DNA of 64,000 nt from Adiantum capillus-veneris (Eukaryota > Streptophyta > Polypodiopsida > Polypodiales > Pteridaceae), in contig CM043942.1 of the NCBI GenBank assembly GCA_014529385.2, positions 104,732,141 through 104,796,140 on the forward strand. Direction: 5' to 3'. Of this stretch, positions 20,608 to 30,430 are shown one piece after another. How positions within the stretch are numbered: the first letter of the stretch is position 1; the number at the start of each line of letters is the position of its first letter. The notes under the pieces are model-generated. The model saw only the letters and a list, made by a program, of their open reading frames with translations, had not been told where the DNA came from and did not search any database. The translations under genes and the position numbers were made by a program.

Positions 20608-21573
20608 TCATGGCCTGGCTGTTGTACATAGACGACTATAGATCTCCTTTGTATAAACACAATCAATCTCTGGTGTAAATGTATAGCGGGTATGTGTCCT
20701 CCCTCCTAACACCTGGGTTGTATTGTACTGAAAGGAGACGGAAAGTGTCAAGAGAGCATGATCCATTGCTACACCCATTGGTCTTGGTCCTATTGTGAAA
20801 TCATGAATGTAGGGAATGAAGCTCGGATGTGCCATGACATAGTCCACTATGCTAGCCCCATGCCTGTGTGGAAAGCATGTGAAACCAGCCGTTCTAGGAA
20901 AACGTTGTAGGCCATTAAGTATCACCATACCATGTGTAGTCGCCATCTTCGTGAGATGTCTCCCATATTTTCTGCTCTCTATCTTGTGAATGTCTATCAA
21001 GCCCCAAATCTCTTACATCCAATTCTTTAAGCATCTCCTCTGAAGTGTCATAGAAGACTGTCCGGGCATTGAAGTCCCCTAGGAGGATGATGTCACCATC
21101 CTTGGAGCATTGCTCGTCCGGGCATTGAAGTCCCCTAGGAGGATGATGTCACCATCCTTGGAAAACTCCCATATGCCATTGTCTAGGATTGAGAAAGGTG
21201 ACTGACCTCTAGGCCCAGCATAGACTGATGTACTAGGGGGAAAGTAGCATATGGCAATGTATAAAAATCGGTATGTGTCAGCCCTCAACCTCACCCACAA
21301 GTATCTAGCATGATCATCTCTTCGTACAATGTGTAGGAGTGGCTGTAGCTCCTCTTTGAATAATATTGCTACTCCCCCCGATCCTCTGCTCCCATGCTCA
21401 AACTGTGTATCAATCCGGCAAGCCGTCTCCCATCTATATTCTGTCGCATGTGGCATCATCTGTCCAGGGGCCAGATGAGTCTCTAAGAAGAATATAATGT
21501 CCCTGTCCCAAAAGCTATTCTCAAAGGCGCCCACATCCAACCTATAAGATCCATTACAATTCCAGGCTGCCAT
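20608..21573 (-). pseudogene. LINE endonuclease (APE-type) domain
   Basis: The minus strand starts MAAWNCNGSYRLDVGAFE (the 'WNcnG' motif) and continues FFLETHLAPG (catalytic E), GSGGVAILFKEEL and DGDIILLGDFNART (the GDFN motif). Further on it has RFPRTAGFTCFPHRHGAS, IDYVMAHPS-type (VDYVMAHP) and AMDHALLTLS (the SDH-like C-terminal His). This order is the exonuclease-endonuclease-phosphatase fold that nicks target DNA. A 58-bp direct duplication at 21057-21172 repeats the GDFNA coding segment and breaks the frame. Confidence 0.85.
21057..21172. repeat. short tandem duplication in LINE endonuclease
   Basis: CCGGGCATTGAAGTCCCCTA and the roughly 40 bases after it occur twice (starting near 21062 and 21117), separated by GAGCATTGCT. 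The duplication disrupts the conserved GDFNA block of the endonuclease. Confidence 0.85.
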
Positions 21574-21699
21574 CTTCAGTATGGTCCCAAAGGTCTCACA
21601 CCGTCATGTAGAGCGTCGCCCTACAATCACCACCCGACCATCTCTATAGAAGGCAGTCTTCCCTTCTCCCTTGCTGCTGTAATCTCTAGCACACCTCTC

Positions 21700-22600
21700 T
21701 CATGTCAGCTAGTTGAGAGAGAGCTCTCTGCTTTGAGAACTCATGCCTCACCTTTTGGTGGTTGAGGACAAAGGTGACCAAATGGTTGGCCTCCTCAATG
21801 CAACCCATGACAATGCCCCTATATCCTTGAGAAGGTTGTTGAGGCAACGCGCCATGCAAAATGAGAAGGTGAGTTGCTGGTACATGCGCTCGATGATAGC
21901 CTCAAACGCCCTATTTGATGCCTCTCCATCCATAAGATTCCCACCAGATTCTCGGGCCCAATGATCTCAATGGCCGTTGCCCATTCGGCTACAAGCACGT
22001 CGGTGGCCTTTCCACTGCCAGATGCATCGTGAGAGTCTATGATGTACATATCCCCTCGAGAATAGGCCACCACTTCATGAAGAACCTCTTGTAGGTGTCG
22101 CTTCATCCGTCGACATGAGGGAGAATCTCCCAATTTTCTTTCATTGTCTACGGGGTTTGCTCTACAGTCCGTTTCTCCCTATTAAGCAAAGTCGTGCAGA
22201 GTGTCTCCGATGATGGGGGCACATAAGAGGGCCCATACTACCCAATGTTTGTAACCATAGCCTTGAAATATAAAGACCTATTATAACTTACAAATAGAGA
22301 ATCCAAGGCCTTGCAATGGTGCATAGAACTATAAATTTTGTTCACCGAGCCGCATGAAAGGCAAAGTAGTCGTGATAGAAGAAGCGAGCCAACGTCCTAT
22401 CCACCTCTTCCTTCAATCTTGGATTCAAATTCTTTGAGAGTGGATTGGCGATGGGGGCAATTGACAACGGAAACACCCGATACGAAAGGAACATGATGAT
22501 TAGCTTGAGAGCTCAAATGTTCCTCAAAATTGGAGCCACCCTCCACCTCCGTTGGCACCAATTGCTCTCTCGGTCTCATCGTGGTGAAGGGATCAACGGC
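21700..22600 (-). pseudogene. hAT transposase N-terminal half
   Basis: The minus strand gives MVTNIG, a stop, then YGPSYVPPSSETLCTTLLNRE. This is a diagnostic DUF659 block ('a...yGpgykpPs...lr..lL'). It is followed by CRRMKRHLQEVLHEVVAYSR, IIDSHDASGSGKATDVL, IIGPENLVGI (family 'vG.eNvvqvvtDN'), CMARCLNNLLKDIGALSWV (family 'CaaHclnLiLkDI') and LVTFVLNHQKVRHEF. The DDE-type catalytic region is degraded by frameshifts. No BED zinc finger could be read upstream. The LINE truncates this segment at about 21690, and the gene resumes at 17765. Confidence 0.82.
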
Positions 22601-22689
22601 AACACGCCGGCCTCGAATTCACCTCATCCCACCATGTCCATGTTTGCACGGCGGGGCATCTTCGTGAGATGCCAGGTTGAGAGGACGCC

Positions 22690-23000
22690 ATTGATGTGAG
22701 TAGATGGATAGAGAGTAGATAGAGACTCGAGAGAGTAGATAGAGAGATCAAGGCTCAAGCCTTGAGAGCTTGAACTTTGAACCCTTGAATCTTGATGTTT
22801 GAGAAAGTAGAATCTAGATACTAGATAGAGAGTAGATAGATATTAGAGAGATCAAGCCTTGGGAGCTTAACGCTTGAGATATTAGAGGGAGCTTGACTCT
22901 TGAGAGCTTGCAAGTTGCGAGAGGGGAGGGAGCAATCGAGGCTTGAGGCTTGAGCTAAAAGCCTAAAGAATAAAGCTTGAGCTTAAGGCTTGAGTATTGT
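22690..23000. repeat. AGTAGATAGAGA / GCTTGAG low-complexity block
   Basis: A degenerate alternation of 'gagagtagatagaga' and 'aagcttgaggcttgag' words, with no coding signal. It ends before a perfect hairpin at 23021-23045. Confidence 0.8.
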
Positions 23001-23243
23001 GATGTGCATACTGCACTAAGGAGGCCTTCTTTTGAAGGCCTCCAAAAGAGCCCCTAAACCTTGTGTAAAAGGGCCCCAAAGCTCCCAAAAAACTAGCCGT
23101 TTTTTGCCCGTTTGAACTTTTAGAAAAGCTTTATACAATGTGTCCTTTGGCCATCCCCCTACTATTCCTCAGCGGCTGCCGTTGCGAACAACCAACCTTG
23201 TGATGCGCCAGAAAAGGCTCGGCTCCGTCCGTCCCGTGCTATT

Positions 23244-23780
23244 TGTCACAAATTGATGACGTGGCAGGGCTGCCTAGGACAAATGACGTGGCAAAAATTG
23301 TACTGTGAATGGCACTGCCATGCTGACGTGGCAACTACACAGACCGCCACATTTTGCATCGACATGCCAGGTGGACAGCAGAGTGGATTTGCGAAAATTA
23401 CGCTGGCTGCTTTTCTTGAGGACCAAGCGCTGGCTTTTGAAAGCAGATGCTTTTTGGGATAAATTGCTTTTGAACTAAGTGCTTTTGGGGCTCTGCTTTT
23501 GGGTCATCACTTGTAAGAATAAATAGAGCACTTGGGGCCTCACTCTGCAGAGCATCTGGACGCAGAGTTTGAGAGCAGAAGACCTGCGGGTGTTGTACCT
23601 TGCTCAAGCATTAATATAAAAATAAATACCGAAAGGGGCGTCAGATTTGGGGGCCAATACCTCTGAGCACAGAACTACGCCGTGCCATGTCGACTCAAAT
23701 TTTAAAGTTGTGAAGTATTCTAAGTGATTCTCTCGTGTGTCGTGTCAGATTCCCGACTTGGGGTGCCCAAGTCTTTAACA
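23244..23780 (+). mobile_element. solo LTR, divergent L1-like family (target duplication CTATT)
   Basis: 537 bp from TGTCACAAATTGATGACGTGG to ...GTCTTTAACA, with CTATT at 23239-23243 and 23781-23785. It shares the start TGTCACAAATTG, the ACGT-core repeats and the 'aataccgaaaggggcg...ggggccaatac' block with the LTR family at 16476 and 23925, but is otherwise diverged. TGACGTGGC occurs three times (23257, 23284, 23324). Confidence 0.9.
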
Positions 23781-23924
23781 CTATTCCTGGCCGTCCGCGG
23801 TCCTAAGGTGCCGTCCCCCTATTTCTATGATTTTAGCCCATTTTGCTCACTTATTTGCTTTTTAGCCATTGTGCCATATTACTGCATGAGGTGGCCCATA
23901 TAATAACTATCCCTAGAAAGATAA

Positions 23925-24480
23925 TGTAACAAATTGCTGACGTGTCGACCTACTGAAGAACGGAGCTACCGGTTGAGGGGCCTAAACCCTAAGAAGAACA
24001 AGTAACAGAAGAAGTGTCACAAAGTGATGACGTGGTTGCCCAAGAGGAAAAACCCTAACCCTAATTTTTGCCAAAAAACCTAACTGCTGAAACCCCTAAT
24101 TTTGGAAACCCTAACCTTGAAACCTGCAAACCCTAATTCTGCTGCCAGAAACCCAAACCCTAACCCTAAGGGCAGCAAGGAAGATTTCCACGTTTTGCGC
24201 TGGCTGATGACGTGGCAAGCTGTACGGATTTCCGTGATTTACGTTGGCACCTTTTGGCATTGCTTTTTGGACCAGAAGCTTTTGAGTTTTAAAAGCTTTT
24301 TACTGTAACTGCTTTTCAGGCCAAGGGCCTTTAAATATGAGGCTAGGGCTCATTCTCTGGCATGCTTCCTGGAGAAGGTGCAGAGTCTAGAGTTCCGGCT
24401 TGTACTGCGTTGATCCAATATAAAGAAATATTGAAAGGGGCGCCAAGGTTTGGGGCCAATACTCTCTAGGGTGGAATTCC

Positions 24481-24579
<99 letters not shown>

Positions 24580-24654
24580 CCGGTTGTTATTGAAGAGCTA
24601 AAAGTCTGTTCAGTCTGTTCTTTTCTATTGGCATGTGGTGCCCGCCTTGTGACA
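23925..24654 (+). repeat. 5' LTR of the short element
   Basis: It includes CCCTAA-rich telomere-like words (24050-24170), TGACGTGGC at 24208-24216, a TTTAAATA box near 24331 and a 91-bp (CT)n tract at 24485-24575. The tract accounts for most of the length difference from the 3' LTR. Confidence 0.95.
24485..24575. repeat. (CT)n microsatellite within LTR
   Basis: 91 bp of pure CT in the 5' LTR, against about 12 bp at the equivalent place in the 3' LTR (27128-27141) and the solo LTR (17049-17063). It therefore expanded after insertion. Confidence 0.97.
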
Positions 24655-24655
24655 G

Positions 24656-24667
24656 TGGTATCAGAGC
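24656..24667 (+). other. primer-binding site TGGTATCAGAGC
   Basis: Exact plant tRNA-Met (initiator) primer-binding site, one base after the LTR terminus. Strong evidence for the 5' LTR edge. Confidence 0.95.
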
Positions 24668-25566
24668 ATCAGGCGTGTGCTTTTCTGAAAGCATACCGGT
24701 CCTACAAAAGAGCAGACAGAGCTATTGGAATTATTATGTGAGGTATCTTCGCCCTCCAACCCATTCGCCCTCTAACCCGCACTTATTAGCCAACCTAGAC
24801 TTATTAGCCACTCCCACCCATACTTCATCGCGCATCGGGCGCGCTCCCGCCGTCTTCACTGCTCATGTCTTACAGGGCATAAGCCAATTAAGATCACTTG
24901 CAAGAGAAGGATCCAGATTTGTTTCAAGTCACTGTTTTTCTCACAAGCAGTGCCATGCAGATGTTGATGTCTACAGCTACCAAGCGGCATACTCCAAGTA
25001 CTTGGCAAGCTTTCAAGATTTTATTTTATTTTTTGCCCGAAGTTATATGGTTTCTGACATCTTCCTTCGGAGTGCAACTTCTGGCAAAGTGGGGTATCCT
25101 GAAATGCTTGCCATGGAAACCCTAGCAGATTATAACTTGAAATTTTTCGACATCTCTCAGTAGATGTCTCTTCATGAGCAAATGACCTTGGAGGTCCGGT
25201 GCGATTGCTATCTTGGGACTACCATCGCCGCCAAAGAACACTGTTTGTCCAAGAGCTAATGGACCATGCTGTGCTCGACTATGACATTAGGGGGGGGGGG
25301 GAAACTAACCCTAATTTTTGGTGCAGGTTTCAAGATGGAAAGTCAGTCGACTTTTCGAGCTCGATTGATGTCGAGATTGCTTTTTAAGTTTGAGTTCTGT
25401 TTGATCTTGTTTGGTGATCCTATTTGGAATTTGTTTGAAATGGATGGTATCTGTTTTGAACCTGTTTTGGTGCCGATTTGAATTGTTTGACTCTGGTTTG
25501 ATACTGGTTTCAATGATTGGTGATTTTACTCCCGGGTGGAGAAGTGAGAAATACTGTTTTGGTATT
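24668..25566 (+). other. interior of short LTR element, no recognised gene
   Basis: The longest open stretch (24633-25163) gives peptides such as GISQLRSLAREGSRF and DIFLRSATSGKVGYPEML that match nothing I know. It starts inside the LTR, so it is not a convincing gene. A G-run lies at 25291-25300. Confidence 0.5.
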
Positions 25567-25850
25567 GTTTGAACCTCGGAACGACGCATGCCGATGCCTG
25601 GGGAGCGTTTCGTTGTATGTTTGAAAACCTTGGAACGACGCAGGCCGATGCCTGGGGAGCATTTCGTTGTATGTTTGAAAACCTCGGAACGACGCAGGCC
25701 AATGCCTGGGGAGCGTTCCGTTGTATGCTAGAAAACCTCCGAACGATGCAGGCCGATGCCTGGGGAGCGTTTGGTTCTATGCATGAACCTCCCAGCAACG
25801 CAGACTGCGGTCTGGGGAGCGTTTGGTTGTACAGTCCTCTGAGTTCATGG
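25567..25850. repeat. five tandem repeats of about 54 bp
   Basis: Units starting near 25567, 25622, 25676, 25730 and 25785 share 'cctcggaacgacgcaggcc' and 'atgcctggggagcgtt'. The period is 54-55 bp, which leaves both strands open with an 18-residue repeat (plus strand NLGTTQADAWGAFRCMFE). The last unit is the most diverged. Confidence 0.93.
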
Positions 25851-26079
25851 CCCGGACCTTTTTAGGTTATTTGCAGGGGGAGTGACGAGGTAGTCGTTGA
25901 GTAGCTTCATACCGCAAACCGTTTGTCTCGAGGGAGTGCTCAGCGGCACTGTTTGTTGTGTCTTGTAACATGCATATGTAAGCATTTGTGTTGCATTGTG
26001 ATGTGCCAATTACTGAATATTCCTAATTGGATGAGATTGCCTAGGTATGTAATTTTAGTGCATCAAGACACCCGTGGAA

Positions 26080-26530
26080 GATCAGTACGGTCTAGGTGTG
26101 ATGGCTAATTTTACTACGTCGGAATATCAAGAGTTCCAATCAAAAGAGCAGAAAGGAGAAGCTAACTCCTTGATCAAAACAGCCGAGAGGAGAAGCTAAC
26201 TCCTTGATCAAAAGAGCAGAAAGGAGAAGCTAACTCCTTAATAAAAAGAGCAAACTAATTGTCCCTCGGAATGTCCCTCGGAAATTTTTGAGCTAACTTG
26301 AGTTGATCAGTACGGTCTAGGTGTGATGGCTAATTTTACTACGTCGGAATATCAAGAGTTCCAATCAAAAGAGCAAAAAGGAGAAGCTAACTCCTTGATC
26401 AAAACAGCCGAGAGGAGAAGCTAACTCCTTGATCAAAAGAGCAGAAAGGAGAAGCTAACTCCTTAATAAAAAGAGCAAACTAATTGTCCCTCGGAATGTC
26501 CCTCGGAAATTTTTGAGCTAACTTGAGTTG
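26080..26530. repeat. two 225-bp tandem repeats with inner 33-bp repeats
   Basis: 26080-26304 and 26305-26529 are almost identical (I see one A/G difference). Inside each, 'aggagaagctaactcctt' recurs three times. That unit is itself partly palindromic (AAGGAG...CTCCTT), so stable stem-loops are possible in the RNA. Confidence 0.95.
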
Positions 26531-26569
26531 TTTTGCAAATATGCTGTAATCGAGGACAATTACTCTCTT

Positions 26570-26583
26570 TCAAGAAGGGAGGA
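26570..26583 (+). other. polypurine tract
   Basis: AAGAAGGGAGGA sits directly before the TG of the 3' LTR at 26584, the expected plus-strand primer position. Confidence 0.85.
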
Positions 26584-27218
26584 TGTAACAAACTGCTACA
26601 TGTCGACCTACTACTGAAGAACGGAGCTACCGGCCGAGGGGCCTAAACCCTAAGAAGAACAAGTAACAGAAGAAGTGTCACAAAGTATAAGTAGCAGAAA
26701 CCCTAACCCTAATTTCTGCCAGAAACCCTAACTGCTAAAACCCTAATTTTGCTGCTAAAAACCCTAAAACTGCAGAAACCCTAAACCCTAACCCTAAGGG
26801 CAGCAAGGAAGATTTTCGCATTTTACGTTGGCTGATGACGTGGCAAGCTGTACGAATTTCCATGATTTACGCTGGCAGCTTTTGGCATTGCTTTTTGGAC
26901 CAGAAGCTTTTGAGTTTTAAAAGCTTTTTACTGTAACTACTTTTCAAGCCAAGGGCCTTTAAATATGAGGCTAGGGCTCATTCTCTAGCATGCTTCCTGG
27001 AGAAGGTGCAGAGTCTGGAGTTCGGGCTTGTACTGTGTTGATGCAATATAAAGAAATACCGAAAGGGGCGCCAAGGTTTGGGGCCAATACTCTCTGGGTG
27101 GAATTCCGCCACTCTGTGTCGCATGTCGTCTCTCTCTCTCAGTTCAGTTGTTATTGAAGTGCTAAAAGTCTGTTCAATCTGTTCTTTTCTATTGGCACGT
27201 GGTGCCCGCCTTGTGACA
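26584..27218 (+). repeat. 3' LTR of the short element
   Basis: 635 bp, homologous to 23925-24654 but lacking the long CT tract. TGACGTGGC lies at 26836-26844. It ends ...TTGTGACA before the GATAA duplication. Confidence 0.95.
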
Positions 27219-27223
27219 GATAA

Positions 27224-28911
27224 TCCATGTCAATCTCTGAGTCATAGCAAGAATCTTCCTAGCCGCACTCTTCTCGCTAAACGTTCTCCCTTCTTTCTGA
27301 GAGGGTGCTAATTTTCTCTCTCTAGAGGAATGAAGTTTTCTCCCTATAAATTGCTTTCTCTTGGTATAATTTTCTCTCTCTAGAAAATATTGTTTCTCTC
27401 TCTAAAATTTTTGACAATGACAATTTTTCCATGTAGACTAAACTTTCTCTCTCAAAGATAAAGCCTTAATCAATGTTAACGATGCAATGGCAAAGGCCCG
27501 AATGTTACATTTGAGAAATGGAAATAATTATGATAATTAGTTTCCAACCACCAATTTGAAGAGGACTTTTCAAAAGAGAGGCCTGATTTTAGTAAAAGAA
27601 GGCCACATTCCAATCAAGACCTTCTCTCAACACCACCCACGTGGTGCACAGAAGAAGAGGAAAGCCATAAGTGAAATGGAGCCATTGTTGATACGATGAA
27701 GAAAGACATTTGTTTCAAAATATTTCTAGATGCGACAACCAATTTAAAGATCACTCGAACAAAAGTGCAATGAAACCACAAGGTCATCCTTCAATTCATG
27801 TCTAATTTTATTCATATTTGAATTAACCATTCTTTTCATATTTGCAAGTTTAGCACTAAAGTGTTTGATAAGCATGACCTTCTTCGGTTTTGCTTGGACG
27901 ATGAATGGTCACGACGTAACTATTCTCCATAGAAGCTCGCTGCATGTTGTAAATGCAAAATTGATACAAAAGTTACACATGGCTTGCTTGACTAGCACAA
28001 GACTTAGGACATGACTTTGTCTTATCCACACCAAAGTGCATTAACACCCTATACAAACCATTTATGCACAAAGGGTTCCCAACCGACAAAACCTATCATA
28101 ATGGACTCGTCCAACATGCAAACCTTGCAAATATGCTCACAAAATAATCGTACAGAAACCCCTTGGTTGTATAGACAATACTTGGGAAGACGTAGTTGTA
28201 GATATCCATGTGGCATATTTTTCATGTGTGCATGACATCCCTTCCTGCTTAAGGTGAGGCATTCATGCCGTACTCTAATGCATGCCTCAAGACGATCTTC
28301 CACAAATGGCCTTCTCAGGATATGCCTCTACAATTCGCCAAATTAGTCCTCAAAGATCGAGGCTTCTCTTGGGACTTCTACTGAATCTTTCAATGATGAA
28401 AGCTCCGGATGAATCCTTCTCTCTGGATGTGGCTATGACTATAGGCTCACGATGCTTGTCTGAACTCTCGCTGTGTTGCCCCATATCAGAACCATTGGCT
28501 TGGATTGGTGACTTCCAACTACTAAGAAGATATGATAGGTGCCCAATGTGCCGCCAACAATGTCTAGAGATCCGTGATGGTGTAATGCCTCCTCCATACA
28601 GATTGATCTCTTGAGGATGTGGGAGAGACTCACTCAGTCATGTCAAAGAAATAATGTGATGATTGCTCCCTCGCATATAACCATGCAAGAGCTCCCCGCT
28701 GTGTCGCGATGTTCCAACCTTCACTCCACTGCACTAACCTCTGCCAGCTGCAACCTTTGGTATACAATATAAGGTGCACGGTCCTACCACAATTGGCAGG
28801 TCTAACAACTCCAATAGTGAGATTAGTGTCCATAGGTGATACGCTAACACCACACACAAGGAGGAAAAAATGGATTAGTGATTAGTGCATAGGCCCAATA
28901 GCTGATACCAA
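27224..28911. other. unassigned stretch, no recognised gene
   Basis: TCTCTCTAGA-type words occur at 27310-27440. Short open stretches on both strands (for example minus 28630-28857, with NLTIGVVRPANCGRTVHLIL) are not recognised. This could be the interior of the minus-strand LTR element suggested at 28912-29153, or intron DNA of the VPS26C-like gene to its right. Confidence 0.4.
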
Positions 28912-29153
28912 TGTCAAGCACAGGGGAAAAGAATAGACAAGTGAAAGCGCTTACACAATCTCAAACAGAATGTTTCTTTGCATTTATGTGGTTTCTTGCA
29001 TCAATGATCGTTCCTTTGCATTAGTGAGTGATGGTTTCTTCTCCGAACATAGTAGAGAGAGAATTATGTGTAGCCAGAGAAAGAGATCTCTCAAATGAGA
29101 AATGGTTAGATGCTTGCTGTGGACCTTTTTCATGGAGCTGCTGTTTTGTTAAC
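28912..29153 (-). mobile_element. possible minus-strand LTR with PBS
   Basis: Read on the minus strand, it starts TGTTAACAAAACAGC and ends CCCTGTGCTTGACA. It is followed at once by TTGGTATCAGC, close to the tRNA-Met primer-binding site. Length is about 242 bp. No second copy was found, so this is a tentative call. Confidence 0.4.
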
Positions 29154-29296
29154 ACCTTTCACATACAACTTGACCGCAGAAACAATAACAAACCCCTCAG
29201 GGCAAGTAGCATGCAATTTCATTGAATATGCAACGGAGGCATGAGCATTTTGCAAGTGATGTAAACACAAAAATATAGAAGCATACAACGACTTAC

Positions 29297-29657
29297 AGTA
29301 GCTGAATTGGCTTGATGGAAGTGTAGAGAGATTCCAAAACACCGACTGATCTTAGGCTGGGCTACTCCAAGAAAAGACAGAACATTTAGATATTAAGCCC
29401 AACAGTTTGCAGCAAAGAAACACAAAGCACTGTCATACCTGCAATGTGGCTGTGCCTGTGAGCACAATCTTGATTCCTTGATAAGAAATGGGTGACGTTG
29501 TGGTTATGATAATGCATCCATCAATAACATCCTGCACCAGATGAATGCATCCTGTTAATACTCACTCTGTGTGTGCGCGCTCGCTCGAGAGGGAGAGAAC
29601 ACCCACAGCAGGTTTGTATACACGATCAGCCCTGCGAAGCTTGAGCTCCAACGCCAT
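29297..29657 (-). CDS. VPS26C: VPS26C (DSCR3)-like gene, exons 1-3 only
   Basis: Three exons on the minus strand, spliced in phase. Exon 1 (29657-29607) starts MALELKLRRADRVYKPA. Intron 1 (29606-29532) has GT...GCAG borders. Exon 2 (29531-29439) encodes DVIDGCIIITTTSPISYQG and IKIVLTGTATLQ. Intron 2 (29438-29362) has GTATGA...TAG borders. Exon 3 (29361-29297) encodes PSLRSVGVLESLYTSIKPIQ and ends at GTAAGT. Together they match the N-terminal arrestin-like fold of VPS26C, the cargo-recycling retriever subunit of endosomes, including the 'SVGV.E..Y.S.KPIQ' block. The later exons are not seen. Insertions lie downstream, so the gene is either truncated or has very large introns extending past known elements. 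The ATG is preceded by a GA-rich leader. Confidence 0.8.
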
Positions 29658-30420
29658 GGTGCATCGCTCTCTCTCCTAAATTTAAATTGAACCATGAAAG
29701 GAACTAAGATGTATGCTTTTGGGATGTATTTAAATTGAAGATGTATGCTTTTGGAACGTTGTTACCTTGATTGTGTAATAGAGATTTTGGGAACACCGCA
29801 AGGAGGGCTACACCACTTGGTAGCATGTCATTGGCTGAGCTAAAAAGATGGAGCACTGAGCTAAAAAAAGCTACGCTAAAATTAGATCCATCACTAATTG
29901 TTAGCGTCTACGCAGGGCCACCTCTTCGATCTTCGCTCTCGCTGAATTCTTCTCACTTTCCATGCACCCTTCTGTTTCCTTCACATGGGATCGCTCTCTG
30001 TCTACGGGGCAAGGAAGCACACCATACGTCCAATTGCAAGGCAGGATACAATTGCAAGGCCTCGCATCAGCGGGTGCAGACGATCACACATAGTCTCCCT
30101 CTCTGTCAACGTTTGGGATCGCACATATGATCTCCCCTCTATCTCTGTGTTTCTCTCTGCTCCAGGTGCAATGGCCTCGTTTTTCCCCATGAGCAGCAAG
30201 CTGAGAAGTGCACCATGGGCTAGATGGCTGCAATGGAGAGTAGCATTGTGCATCTGACGATCAAGGGAGGTGGAGCAAATTGTTGGTGCTGCTTATGAAC
30301 ACACTAGCTAGGATGGGGCTTAAGCGCCTGTTGGGTTCTATAAATTCTCAATCGATCATCGAACAGTTGTGTGTTCGCATAGATTTTTGAGAGCGTACAC
30401 AAACATCCCCATATGCTCCT
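29658..30420. other. region upstream of the VPS26C-like gene
   Basis: This would be the promoter side of the VPS26C-like fragment. A weak open stretch at 29771-30130 (+) is not recognised. I see no clear TATA box for the minus-strand gene. Confidence 0.4.
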
Positions 30421-30430
30421 CATTTCTCTG

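Larger units (their letters stand above)
17768..21690 (-). mobile_element. non-LTR retrotransposon (LINE), minus strand
   Basis: Endonuclease and reverse transcriptase domains run in order on the minus strand, interrupting the hAT gene. Boundaries are approximate: the left one lies near the TTTCAGAAACCCGC junction (about 17765) and the right one near 21690. No target duplication or poly(A) tail was confirmed. Several frameshifts and stops are present, and no ORF1 was found, so the copy is inactive and probably 5'-truncated. Confidence 0.85.
23925..27218 (+). mobile_element. short non-autonomous LTR retrotransposon (target duplication GATAA)
   Basis: 3,294 bp. The 5' LTR is 23925-24654 (730 bp) and the 3' LTR 26584-27218 (635 bp), both TGTAAC...TTGTGACA, flanked by GATAA at 23920-23924 and 27219-27223. 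A canonical tRNA-Met primer-binding site follows the 5' LTR, and a purine tract precedes the 3' LTR. The 1.9-kb interior has no recognisable gag or pol. The element therefore depended on proteins supplied in trans, as LARD/TRIM-type elements do. Confidence 0.94.

Noticed and set aside
24050-24180. CCCTAA words as a possible telomere or interstitial telomere
   Set aside because: They are scattered and imperfect, lie inside an LTR, and similar words recur in its partner at 26700-26800. They belong to the LTR.
25526-25798. Minus-strand repeat protein (QRNAPQASACVVPRFSN)
   Set aside because: It is the complement of the 54-bp repeats. Neither strand has further support as a gene.
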